DNA from: Paulinella micropora
Taxonomy: Eukaryota; Cercozoa; Imbricatea; Euglyphida; Paulinellidae
Length of the DNA stretch: 64,000 bases
NCBI GenBank assembly: GCA_019918135.1
Contig: WBZZ01001831.1
Coordinates: forward strand, 92,001-156,000
Reading direction: 5' to 3'
This document shows positions 44,296 through 52,775 of this stretch, piece after piece. A program made the position numbers and the translations under genes. The notes beneath the pieces are model-generated. The model made no database searches, had not been told where the DNA came from, and saw only the letters and a list, made by a program, of their open reading frames with translations. The first letter of the stretch is position 1; every line of letters starts with the position of its first letter.

Positions 44296-45423
44296 TCAGC
44301 AGGGGCTGCTGCCACTGTCGCTGTTGCTGCTGCCACTGTCGCTGTTGCTGCTGCCACTGTCGCTGCTGCTGCTGCCACTGTCGCTGCTGCTGCTGTCGCT
44401 GCTGCTGCTGTTGCTGCATGGCGGGGGGAGTAGAGGGGCTTGGTCGCTGTCCCCGTCAGGCACCACTACGTAGGGCTTTCGCGCTCGAAGCTCGATGGCG
44501 GGGAAGCACTTGCTGATGGCCTCCGAGAGGGAGGCGCCGTGACAGAAACGCAGGATCGTGCTGGTGAGGGGGCTGGTGAGGGAGGTGAACCACGCGAGAG
44601 GTACCGGCTTCTCGAAGCCACAGAGCACGGCGTGTTGGCGAATAGGGACGATGGGCTTCTCGGCCACAGCGGACCTGACGCCACAGGAGGCGAGGATGAC
44701 GTTGACCCTTGCGCGCGAGCTGTACTTGGCGAATGTTTGGACTGCGCCGGAAAGAGCAAGTAAGGCAGACCCCACGGGGACCACGTCGCCAGTGGCCGTG
44801 ATGAAGTTGCCACGCTCGTCGCTGTGGCAAGGGATGACGAAAAGCACCTGGAGGTGGTCGGCGGCGTACGTCTGCGCGAACTCCAGGGTGTTGGAGTCGG
44901 GCTCGATCAGCTTGGCTAGTTGGGCAGACAGGGTGGCTTCGTTGTGCCAGCGCAGCAGGACCGGAGCAACACCAAACCCCGGGGGGTAGACGGTGTCTTT
45001 GTGTCCGTAGGGCAGCAAGAACGGGCGCATGAAGAGCTCGACGTCCTGCGCCTCTTGGGCGAGGCGTTGGTACTTTTTGCTGCGCTTGGGCGGTCCGGGG
45101 CAGAAGCCGTTGAGAACTACCACGAGGGTCGGCCGAAAAGGCGAAGGGGGCAACAGGTAGTCGGCGGCGCGGGGCAGCTTCTGGCAGGCGGCACAAACAA
45201 AGGTGCGGGCGTAGTGAGTCCACTCATGGCGGTGCGCTTCGGTGCTCGAGGGGAGGGTGGCAGGAAGAGGAAGGGGGGGGGGGGGGGGGGTTGGGGCGCG
45301 CCAAGATTTTGTAAAATACGTTGCATTAAAGCTCGATAAAGTTTTAATCTTGGCACTGAGAACTAGAAGAATCATATCAAAGCTCCCCCGAGATCTCACG
45401 ACGCAGACTTTTGTTTCCCGCAT
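44296..45423 (-). CDS. Unknown protein with caspase-like His/Cys pattern (weak) and Ser/Asp-rich tail
   Basis: The frame opens at ATG 45423, but its first ~35 codons are a copy of repeat R1. Gene-like sequence starts near residue 60. It contains CAAC near residue 78 and a core with LQVLFVIPCHSDERGNFI and, ~45 residues later, VNVILASCG. That order of His then Cys after beta-strands recalls caspase/metacaspase-fold proteins, but I would not assign activity. The last ~40 residues are a (Ser/Asp/Gly/Asn)n tail encoded by a 21-base minisatellite. Confidence 0.5.
   Translation of the reverse strand: MRETKVCVVRSRGSFDMILLVLSAKIKTLSSFNATYFTKSWRAPTPPPPPLPLPATLPSSTEAHRHEWTHYARTFVCAACQKLPRAADYLLPPSPFRPTLVVVLNGFCPGPPKRSKKYQRLAQEAQDVELFMRPFLLPYGHKDTVYPPGFGVAPVLLRWHNEATLSAQLAKLIEPDSNTLEFAQTYAADHLQVLFVIPCHSDERGNFITATGDVVPVGSALLALSGAVQTFAKYSSRARVNVILASCGVRSAVAEKPIVPIRQHAVLCGFEKPVPLAWFTSLTSPLTSTILRFCHGASLSEAISKCFPAIELRARKPYVVVPDGDSDQAPLLPPPCSNSSSSDSSSSDSGSSSSDSGSSNSDSGSSNSDSGSSPC
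44305..44415. repeat. 21-base minisatellite encoding the Ser/Asp tail
   Basis: About five copies of CTGCTGCCACTGTCGCTGTTG, grading into CTG triplets. It is in frame and gives SSDSGSS-type repeats. Confidence 0.8.
45290..45367 (+). repeat. Copy of dispersed repeat R1 at the 5' end of the 44296 gene
   Basis: GGCGCGCCAAGA-TTTTGTAAAATACG, ATTAAAGCTCGA, then TTTTAATCTTGGCACTGAGA, ACTAG: all the R1 blocks in order. It supplies the first codons (VLSAKIKTLS) of the 44296-45423 frame. Confidence 0.8.
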
Positions 45424-45638
45424 TTATTGCATTCTTTTTTTATAGTTGACACTTTCTTCAATGCAGCATCCAACTTCTCGTGGGTGCTACCACTACCTAG
45501 CGCGGAATGGAACGTGATGGCGCCTTTAGACAGTTTCGATAGTTTCTTGTCTATTTTCAGCAAAAATGACACTGCCTGTTTCACGAGGTTTTGGGCGTTA
45601 TCTGTTATCGGGGGCAGCGTCGGTATGTCCTTAACCAA
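45396..45638 (-). CDS. Unknown small lysine-rich protein, probably partial
   Basis: 80 residues opening at TTG. Helical and Lys-rich (FLLKIDKKLSKLSKG), ending ECNKCGKQK, a Cys-x2-Cys element like that at the start of the LRR pair (CEDCGKKK). Coding character seems to continue upstream to ~45.8 kb in another frame. Probably a decayed gene. Confidence 0.35.
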   Translation of the reverse strand: MVKDIPTLPPITDNAQNLVKQAVSFLLKIDKKLSKLSKGAITFHSALGSGSTHEKLDAALKKVSTIKKECNKCGKQKSAS

Positions 45639-45803
45639 GCATGTATGCAGCGCTAGCCAGCTCTATCCCTTCTGGTAACGGGCGCGCCATCTTGGAATCT
45701 AACACTTGGTAGTTGTCAATGACAAACATAGGAGTGTGCGTACTAATTTTGAACCATACCTTGGCGGGCCTTGCGCCAGGCCACACCAGGCATTGCTCAT
45801 TAT

Positions 45804-47327
45804 CTACATTTTTTTGGTAGCTTCTGCGCTCTCCCTCTTACAAGTTTTACCCTTCCCCTGTTCTTTGAGCCCCCCCGGGCTCAGGGGGCTCAGGGGGGAG
45901 GAAAGGAAAGAAAAGGGAGGCACTGCATACGAGTCGGCACTTACAGCACCAATCGTCAGGCTCTGGAGGGGCTTACAGGCTTTGATACTAGCAACGACCC
46001 TGTCGTTATCCAGAGAACACGGATCGAGAGCTAGTTTCCGCAGTGAAGGCAGCCTGTGTTTGGGGGGCTGTCTGTAAAGGTATGGGAACGGCGTGCTAGT
46101 CTGCCACAGCTTTAAGCTTTTGATTCGAGCATTCTGACCACTAGGCCACAGGCCTTCCGCCGGCTTGTTCTCTCTGAACGCACAATTCACAAACTCCAAA
46201 TTGCTGGCCTTCATCTTGGAGCCCAAACAGGCGGCAACCTCGCTTACCACCTTATCCGCAGTTTTGTAATTCGCATCATTCCCACTCACATCCAGCGTGC
46301 AACCTTCTAGGTGCAATGTATTAAAACCCCTTGTTCTTCCAATGTTGACCAGCTGCTGGGAGAACTGCTGCAGGAGCTTGATTTCTTTCCCGTCTAGCCG
46401 AACACCCACCAGAAACAAGTCTTCGAAGCTCGTAGAAAGTACCCTTCCAATGTCACTCCAGACTTGAGCTGCTAGCTTGACGGCCTTGCTGGTATTGTTT
46501 ACGAAGCGCAGAGAAACCAAGCCCGGCAAGGCAGAGAGGCCGGACAAAGTAACGGTGGAAGATTCCCCCTCCCTGCCCGCGACGGGCTTGCCAGGCTCGG
46601 TAGCATAGCAGACCTCAAGCTTCTTGGGTTTCACGTCCGTTGGTAGATAGTTGGACAAGCTCCCCCCGCCCTCCACGAGGGTAAAGCAGATTTGCTCCAG
46701 GCCCTTCCCTTGATTTCCATACAAAAAAATATCACTTAGTGTTTTGATCCCGGTTTGACACACGTTAAGCTCCTTCTTGAATATGCCCAATTCGGGCAAA
46801 GACTCGACCTTGGCACAGCCACTGATATCCAGCTGCTGCAGCCCGCTTTCGAACACGCCGGGTACAGAGTCGTCGATCCAACTGTTTACAGACTTCTCTG
46901 GATAACATCCGTTGACGAACACTGCTAGATCACCCGCTGTCCAGTCTGCAAGGCACACCCGTAGCCCCCGGACCTTTCTCCAGGCATCTCGTGGCAACGC
47001 CTTTCGCTTTTCTGTCTTTTGGGCTAAGCCCGAACCATCTTCATCACACACGCGCAGCTCGGCAAACTCGTCACGCAGCGTTAGTAGGCGTTCGAGCTCC
47101 TCGTAAGTCACCTCGTTTCCAATCACGAGCCTAGGAGCGTTTTTGCACTTTTGGATAGCGGTGTCCCATTGCTTTGAGTTGTCCCAGACGGTGATGAAGC
47201 CTGACGAAAGCTGGTGGGCTTTTTCTACATAGCGCCATTTCTTGTCGTCTGATACGTCCGCTAGTTGCGTTTCTTGACTGGTTTTCTTTTTTTGCTTGCC
47301 GCAAACTTCGCAGATAGGCTGTGACAT
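45804..47327 (-). CDS. LRR-like protein, C-terminally altered paralogue of 3226-4845
   Basis: ATG at 47327 (MSQPICEVCGKQKKK), 507 residues. It aligns with the 3226-4845 protein from the first residue through LTIGAVSA near residue 455. After that the paralogue's last ~75 residues (further LRRs) are replaced by a Ser/Pro/Gly tail coded by repeat R2 hairpin sequence. TATATAAG lies ~20 bases upstream, and the -10 context ACTTATGTCACA is identical to its paralogue. The gene is probably still expressed but with a changed C-terminus. Confidence 0.65.
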   Translation of the reverse strand: MSQPICEVCGKQKKKTSQETQLADVSDDKKWRYVEKAHQLSSGFITVWDNSKQWDTAIQKCKNAPRLVIGNEVTYEELERLLTLRDEFAELRVCDEDGSGLAQKTEKRKALPRDAWRKVRGLRVCLADWTAGDLAVFVNGCYPEKSVNSWIDDSVPGVFESGLQQLDISGCAKVESLPELGIFKKELNVCQTGIKTLSDIFLYGNQGKGLEQICFTLVEGGGSLSNYLPTDVKPKKLEVCYATEPGKPVAGREGESSTVTLSGLSALPGLVSLRFVNNTSKAVKLAAQVWSDIGRVLSTSFEDLFLVGVRLDGKEIKLLQQFSQQLVNIGRTRGFNTLHLEGCTLDVSGNDANYKTADKVVSEVAACLGSKMKASNLEFVNCAFRENKPAEGLWPSGQNARIKSLKLWQTSTPFPYLYRQPPKHRLPSLRKLALDPCSLDNDRVVASIKACKPLQSLTIGAVSADSYAVPPFSFLSSPLSPLSPGGLKEQGKGKTCKRESAEATKKM

Positions 47328-47394
47328 AAGTTTTACAGCCTTTACTTATATAAGAAATCCTTTCTGCCCACCCTCCCCTGAGCCCAGGGGGGCT

Positions 47395-47490
47395 CAAGGA
47401 GCAGGGGAGGGGAAGGGGGGGAGAGAGAGAGAAGGGGAGGGGGCGCCCCCTACCCCCGCCGCGCCCCCCTCCCCCCCCCCCCCCCCCCCT
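47395..47490. repeat. G/C hairpin tract 5' of LRR paralogue
   Basis: Purine tract, GGGGGCGCCCCC, then a C21 run. An inverted copy of the GAGCCC...GGGCTC hairpin of R2 lies at about 47380-47400. Confidence 0.65.
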
Positions 47491-47534
47491 TGGCAGGCTC
47501 CGAAAAAAAAGGTTGGCCTATTTCTGTCCTCTTC

Positions 47535-47640
47535 TAAGTCATCCGACGAGCGACTTCTTCTAATGAGGCGCATTCTCTGGGGCCAGAAAGCATGGCCCCC
47601 CGAGCCACATCCTACAGCCCCATGCCGGCGGGTTGGCACA
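47535..47640 (+). repeat. Diverged copy of repeat R3
   Basis: CTAAGTCATCCGACGAGCGA, CTTCT, AATGAGGCGCATTCTCTGG and GGCCCCCCGAGCC follow the R3 order found at 48440 and 58887. The first part matches the 3' end of the 8443-9732 gene. Confidence 0.7.
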
Positions 47641-47809
47641 AGGCCCCGGCTGCCTTACTAGTTAGTATCGAGGGATCCTCCGACAAGCAACAAAAGTTTT
47701 TTAAATTAAAATTTATCGTCTCAAATGCTACCAACTTGAAGAGAGAAGGTGCTTTTTTGTCAATTAGCGGACGTCTGTAGCTGCGGGTACTTGCCGGAAG
47801 GATATTGTC

Positions 47810-48001
47810 ATGTGTATGGACCTGCCACGAAACTTTGCAAACGTTTTAGATCGGGAGACCATGCAAAGCTGCATCGAGGGGGGGAACGAGCTGGCCTACA
47901 TTCTGCAAAGAGGAGCAGCGAGCGCAGGGTTCTTGCAAGAGACCTCGGATGGAAGCCATTCGTACGAAGAAGAGATACACTTCAGATCAAAAAATGAATA
48001 A
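47810..48001 (+). CDS. Possible small acidic protein
   Basis: ATG at 47810, 63 residues (MCMDLPRNFANVLDRE). No family, no visible promoter. The surrounding 47640-48003 stretch is unique sequence among repeats and may be the remnant of a larger gene. Confidence 0.25.
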   Translation: MCMDLPRNFANVLDRETMQSCIEGGNELAYILQRGAASAGFLQETSDGSHSYEEEIHFRSKNE

Positions 48002-48202
48002 TAACCAGCCGCCAAAAGGATAACTGACGTAAGTCTCATTTGCTCTAATATTCATTTGTATCTGAAGCTTAGTATCGTTTTTTGTGTCGATGTTTCTGAC
48101 ACACACACACTCTTCCATGCCTTGTGTTCATGTGGGTGCGTGTGTAGGCGCGCGTAGGAAAAACCTCGTTCCATGACAAATCTTGGCCCGTTCGCAAACG
48201 GC

Positions 48203-48900
48203 AAAGCTGGAGCGGGAGAGGGAAGGGCAAGGAAGCAGAATGGGAAGAGGGGGGGGGGGGGGGCGCCCGGCATGGGGGAGGGCTTAGTTGAGGCGTTTCA
48301 TGCATTTTGTTTGTAGCTTCTGCGCTCTTCCCCTCCCCCCTTGCCCTTCCCCTGTTCTTTGAGCCCCCCGGGCTCAGGGGGCTCAGAGGGAGGGAAGAAG
48401 AAAAAAAAAGGGGGGGGCATCCCCCCCCCCCCCGGGCCCCTGTCTCGACTACAAACTCTGTCTAAGTCATACGACGAGTGACTTCTCCAATGAGGCGGCG
48501 CACTCTCTGGGACAGAAAGGCAAGGCCCCCCGAGCCTTCCTTTAGCCCTTACTAGTTAGAAGACAGGGAGTGAAAGAGGAAAGGGGGGGGGAGAGAGAGA
48601 GGGAGGCGCCAAGAAAGTATGATTTTTTTAAATGAAAATTCGACTGTCTTACGCTTGACACTGCGAACTAAGAGAGGGAAAGAGAAAAGGAAAGGGAGGG
48701 GGAGAGCACGAATTGTCTTAGTCATCCGTCTGAGAACAGGGAGTGGGAGAGGGAAGGGGAAGGGTAGGGGCGCGCCAAGAAAGTGTAAAATACGCTAAAT
48801 TAAAGCTCGACAAGGTCTTACACTTGACACTGAAAACTAAGGGAAGGAAAGGGAAGGGGTGGGCAAAACACGATCCGCCTTGCTTCCCATATTAGAACGG
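48203..48900 (+). repeat. Composite repeat unit R2-R3-R1, copy 1
   Basis: Order: GGCAAGGAAG-type purine block; GGGCGCCCGGCATGGG hairpin; CTTAGTTGAGGCGTTTCATG ... GTAGCTTCTGCGC (R2, from an LRR-gene 3' flank); GAGCCCCCCGGGCTC hairpin; CTCGACTACAAACTCTGTCT ... (R3); GGCGCCAAGAAAG ... CTTACGCTTGACACTG ... AGAGCACGAATTGTCTTAG (R1). The same order over ~700 bases recurs at 58595-59340, with high but imperfect identity. Confidence 0.8.
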
Positions 48901-49020
48901 GGGAGCGGGAGAAAGAAGGGGCAGAGGGAGGGGGGCGCCAAGAAGGTATAAAAAAAAGCTTTTCTATTAAAACTCGACGGTCTTACACTTTGCGCTGAAA
49001 GCTAAGTTCTCTCCCTTAGT
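48900..49020 (+). repeat. R1 copy
   Basis: GGCGCCAAGAAGGTATAAAA, CTATTAAAACTCGACGGTCT, TACACTTTGCGCTGAAAGCT. It continues directly from the composite unit and ends 25 bases before an ATG at 49045. Confidence 0.75.
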
Positions 49021-49044
49021 ACTTCCCTGCACGCCGCTTCCAGA

Positions 49045-49383
49045 ATGTCCCGGTCGTCCTCAAACTACACATTGACCTGGCGCACAGCTCCCCCCACCAG
49101 CCTCTCTGCCTTTGGCGGCTCTTGTCTCGAGTATCTCGCGCGATATCGGGCGGCGGCCAGACGGCCTGCACGGACCAGCAGCGTCGCCCTCTCGGCGCCC
49201 GTGGGTTTGGGCGACGAGGCCAGCTGCAAAAAGATATCCGTCATGGCCAACTCCCGCCGTGGTACTGCCTTTCGCTATGTGGCGAGTGGAGTAAAATACG
49301 GCGACTTAACTTTCCAGTGGCACGCGTTCCCTCCCCGACGACCAATCCGTCAGTTGTACTACCCCTGCCTGCCTTGCGTGTGA
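49045..49383 (+). CDS. Unknown short protein among repeats
   Basis: ATG at 49045 (MSRSSSNYTLTWRTAPP), 112 residues, Ala/Arg-rich, no family. An overlapping frame (49122-49472) is about as open, so the coding frame is uncertain. It is flanked on both sides by R1 copies. Confidence 0.3.
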   Translation: MSRSSSNYTLTWRTAPPTSLSAFGGSCLEYLARYRAAARRPARTSSVALSAPVGLGDEASCKKISVMANSRRGTAFRYVASGVKYGDLTFQWHAFPPRRPIRQLYYPCLPCV

Positions 49384-49449
49384 TCCTCACGCTAGCGGCG
49401 CTGGCCAACCAAGTATACTGGCACACGATAGCTCGCAACGGCTGCAGTA

Positions 49450-50300
49450 AGAATGTACAAGAAAGAAAGTAATAAAAAAACCCTGACAAAGTTTTAATCT
49501 TTGGCACTGAGAACTAGGAGAGTCGGCCGGTAGTTTTTCCGGGGAAACATGCACACACTCGAAATTTGGCGACAAATTTCATGCCAGAAACAAAAAAGAG
49601 AAAGAACAGAGTTTTCGCCAAGGCGCCGCCGTGAGAGACGCAGAGGAAGGGGAGAGGGGGAGGGGGAGAAAGAGGGGAGAGAGGAAAGATGGAGGAGGGA
49701 AGGGGAAAGGGGGGGGGGGAATGGTGTCTCCCTGTCCCCTTCTTTTCCCCTTTTATCCCCTTTGCATTTCTTCCCCCCCGCTCTCCCTTCTCGCCCCGCC
49801 CCCTCCTCTCGTCCCGCTCCTTTTTCTGAGGGAGAGAGAGGGGGAGGGGGGACACAAGACCAAGGTAAAGGAGAAAGGGGCGCCGAGAAAGTACGAAAAA
49901 GAATTTCTTTATTAAAGCTCAACAGTCTTACGCTTGAAACTGCGAACTAAGAGAGGGAGAGAGAAGGGAATTACCTCCCCTCTTTCTTTTCTCGGACAAA
50001 TCCTCAAGGCACCCAGCAGTTGATAATATGGCATCATCAGTTTTCTGTGCACGAGCGTTGCAGCTCGATACCGGCCGGCCCCACGTTCTAAGAAAGGGGT
50101 GGGCCGGTAGTCTTTCCGGGGAAACATGCACAAGACAATTTGGCGACAAAGTACTACACTTGGCATCGCGCAAAGCTACCAGCGGACTGAGTTACTGTAA
50201 CATACTCACCAAAGTAATTAACTCCGCTGTGCGTAACCAAAAACAAAAGATTTCTGCTCCAGGAAAAGCGACGGTGGGGGGGCGCCGAGAAAGTGCCAAC
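49450..50300 (+). repeat. R1 and R7 repeat block
   Basis: R1 copies at 49450-49520, 49880-49950 and (short) near 50280. R7 copies at 49524-49612 and 50101-50160 (GTAGTTTTTCCGGGGAAACATGC ... TTGGCGACAAA). At 49572 R7 ends in ATGCCAGAAACAAAAAAG, which resembles the start of the LRR gene at 63405. A G/A tract and a C/T tract lie between. The ORF 50028-50462 runs through these repeats and is not supported. Confidence 0.65.
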
Positions 50301-50414
50301 TTATTAACATACTCTCTGTCTGTACTGGTGTCACGTGTCGACTTAGCAGCGGCTGGTAGGCTTGTACGGCGTTTCAAAAAAAGAAAGAAAAAAAAGCTCA
50401 GAAACGGAGTTGGG

Positions 50415-51158
50415 TCAAAAAGGGAAGTAGATGTTTTCATCGGGAAGCTTGTACAAAAGTAGGCCGGGCAGGAAAAGAGCAAAAGAACTTACCAGCAGAA
50501 ATACAAACGTTAGATAGTCGCGCTTACTTATGAAGTCTATACAACAACAGTTGTATGCTCCTCCGTAAGGCGTTCGCTTCTCATTTATGCAAATGAAACA
50601 CAACATGCACAGGACAACAATGGCAGCAAGCACTAGCAAAGTGACGCCAGAGATATAAAATTTGTTAGCAAGGCAACTAAAACCGATCGAGTATGAAATA
50701 GCGCAGGTGTTGTTGCAGCGTGCCTGCCAACTGATGAAAAGGTCGGGGTGTGCAGGTCGTTCCGAGCTTTTAATTGTGTGCATGATGCTTTTCCTGCCAT
50801 TTCCGCAATTATCCGATTCTTCAGCCCAGTCTGCTTTGCCATTTGTTGTAAACGTTATGCTTGTCACGTTGAAGCTCTCATTTGAATTGTACCAAAAATA
50901 AAAAGTGCGCAAAAGCCTGCACTTGTTGAGCGGGGCTTTGTCAAAGGGCTTGAGGGAACCGTTGATCACGCTACCAACAGAGGAGTTGTCGTGCATCCAT
51001 ACCATAAATGGTGATTGGGCTCTTGTGCAGACTTCGTTCCCTGAAATATCCGCTGTGTCTTCCCGCAACTCGTAGACTTTACTTACATTTGTCATGAAGG
51101 CCTCCGCCAGGCGACCGCACAAGACCAAGAATAAACCAGCAAGGCACGTGTGGTACAT
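50415..51158 (-). CDS. Glycosylated two-helix membrane protein with signal peptide
   Basis: ATG at 51158; signal peptide MYHTCLAGLFLVLCGRLAEA. The 247-residue protein has ~150 residues of ectodomain with six or so sequons (NVS, NSS, NGS, NES, NVT, NTC) and paired cysteines. Two C-terminal helices follow (ISGVTLLVLAAIVVLCMLCF and YLTFVFLLVSSFALFLPGLLLY), separated by a Cys-rich loop YNCCCIDF. It is the most complete member of the helix-loop-helix membrane family seen at 9836 and 29469. A virion envelope or host-surface protein is plausible. Confidence 0.7.
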   Translation of the reverse strand: MYHTCLAGLFLVLCGRLAEAFMTNVSKVYELREDTADISGNEVCTRAQSPFMVWMHDNSSVGSVINGSLKPFDKAPLNKCRLLRTFYFWYNSNESFNVTSITFTTNGKADWAEESDNCGNGRKSIMHTIKSSERPAHPDLFISWQARCNNTCAISYSIGFSCLANKFYISGVTLLVLAAIVVLCMLCFICINEKRTPYGGAYNCCCIDFISKRDYLTFVFLLVSSFALFLPGLLLYKLPDENIYFPF

Positions 51159-51373
51159 TTCTTTTACCTGTGCTTATTTGAGTGTTAATCATAAAGTTCG
51201 GACAAAAGGGAAAAGAAAAAGATGGAGAGGGCAAGCTTGTCCCTCCCCCTCCTCCTCTCTCTCTCTCTCTAACCTGTCCCCCTTGCCTATCTACCCCTAA
51301 CCTACAGTGATTGAAACAAAGTATTCAAGACTGTTTTGCTCGTAGCAGCTGCTGCTACGAGCAAACCTCACTT

Positions 51374-51742
51374 TTAGGCCATGAACCAGCGCAACACACC
51401 GAGGTCAAGCGTGGGCGACATTCTCCAGATATTGTTGTCCTCGTCCCGAAACGACCTTGGCACGAAGTTGCCCTGACTTAGCTGCTTACGTGTAACGTTA
51501 TTGCAGGTGACGCACAAGCGAACCCGCCCGTCCGTGCCTACTTCAAGACTTTCTTGTCGTATTGCACCGTTGCCGAGATAAAGTGGAAAGAAGGTTCGCG
51601 GCGGAAAGGGGTACGTTACGACCTGCGCGGGGCGCCACACCACAGGCAACTCCAGCAGGGTGCAGAAAGCTCCTATTTGCGTGTAGTTATTATTCTCTTT
51701 CGGGAGGTCCTTGACATCCCCGAAGCAGCCGGTCTTTGTCAA
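51374..51742 (-). CDS. Unknown protein, downstream open frame of a myristoylated-type locus
   Basis: 123 residues without an ATG (LLELPVVWRPAQVVTYPFPP, VRLCVTCNNVTRKQLSQGNF). It overlaps and continues the 51690-52295 frame on the same strand; the locus appears broken about once. No family. Confidence 0.45.
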   Translation of the reverse strand: MTKTGCFGDVKDLPKENNNYTQIGAFCTLLELPVVWRPAQVVTYPFPPRTFFPLYLGNGAIRQESLEVGTDGRVRLCVTCNNVTRKQLSQGNFVPRSFRDEDNNIWRMSPTLDLGVLRWFMA

Positions 51743-52295
51743 AGACTACGTGTCCCTCCAACATGCACAGCGGCCCCACCCTGCGGCAGGCCACCCCCGT
51801 GCCGCTGTGCCCCCAGCGGGCGAGCTCGGTTGTTTCGACAGGCAGCAGGCGCGGCGTGCTCAACTCCCGCACCACACGGGCAAGCCGGGACGTCTCGAAG
51901 CACAGCAACGCCAACTCCTGGTCGCGCGCATCCCTCTGCCAAGGCAGCAGCTCCAGCCGCAGGCCCGGGGCTACGATGGCCGACAGGTCGGAGCAGACCC
52001 GCAACACGTTTGCGTCCGTTTCGATCGATCGGTAGGCCTCTTGCGCATAATCGCACGGATCCACCGCGCTCGGCAGAACAAGGCGGGCCCTGAAGCACCC
52101 GGCGCCCAACACAAAGGCGCCGCCGCTCAGCACTGCCGCGGGGCTCAGCTTCAGTCGCAACCAGCCGTCGGCTCCGTGCCTGTCGCGAGTCAAGTCGATC
52201 CGAAGTTCTGTGCGCACTTCCGCCCGCCGAGAATTCTTGCGGGCGGCCTCCTCTACATTGCTAGCGTCGTCGGTAGTAGATGGTGCACTCCCCAT
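51690..52295 (-). CDS. N-myristoylated-type protein, upstream open frame
   Basis: ATG at 52295: MGSAPSTTDDASNVEE has Gly2 and Ser6 as in N-myristoylation signals. It is 201 residues of mixed alpha/beta (LRLKLSPAAVLSGGAFVLGAG, LRLELLPWQRDARDQELALLCF). No family is recognised. Upstream flank 52308-52440 includes a purine tract. Confidence 0.5.
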   Translation of the reverse strand: MGSAPSTTDDASNVEEAARKNSRRAEVRTELRIDLTRDRHGADGWLRLKLSPAAVLSGGAFVLGAGCFRARLVLPSAVDPCDYAQEAYRSIETDANVLRVCSDLSAIVAPGLRLELLPWQRDARDQELALLCFETSRLARVVRELSTPRLLPVETTELARWGHSGTGVACRRVGPLCMLEGHVVFDKDRLLRGCQGPPERE

Positions 52296-52449
52296 CTTTC
52301 TGTGCACACTCTATGCCTTTTTTTTCCTGGCCAGCAACACTTTCTTTTCGGCTGTTTCTAGGCGGCCGGTAGAGGGGAAGAGAGGCACAAAACAAATTTA
52401 AAGGAGAGAGGGGGAAGGGGGAGAAAGGGGGCGCACCAATCCTCCCCGT

Positions 52450-52660
52450 CGAGGGGGGCGGGAGAGGGAAGGGGCAAGGAAGCGGAATGGAAAGGGGGGG
52501 GGGGGGGGGGCTTAGTTGAGGCATTTCATGCATTTTTTTTTGTAGCTTCTGCGCTCTTCCCCTCCCCCCTTGCCCTTCCCCTGTTCTTTGAGCCCCCGGG
52601 CTCAGGGGGCTCAGGGAGAGGGAAGAAAAAAGAAAAGGGGACGGGGCGCCCCTTTTATTA
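52450..52660 (+). repeat. R2 repeat copy
   Basis: GCAAGGAAGCGGAATGG, G16 run, CTTAGTTGAGGCATTTCATG, GTAGCTTCTGCGCTCTTCC, GAGCCCCCGGGCTC hairpin, GGGGCGCCCC hairpin, TTTTATTAAAACT. Same order as at 48203 and 58700. Confidence 0.75.
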
Positions 52661-52775
52661 AAACTAGTTTTTAGCACCAAGTGTGAAAAAATTTATTAAG
52701 CTTTAAAATTTTTTGTTTAAAGGCACACAAGTATAAGCCCCCGGCACAAGCCCGGCCAGCGCCTGCAAAAAAAAG

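Noticed and set aside
50028-50462. 144-residue plus-strand ORF
   Set aside because: It passes through R7 and R1 repeats and shows no protein-like pattern.
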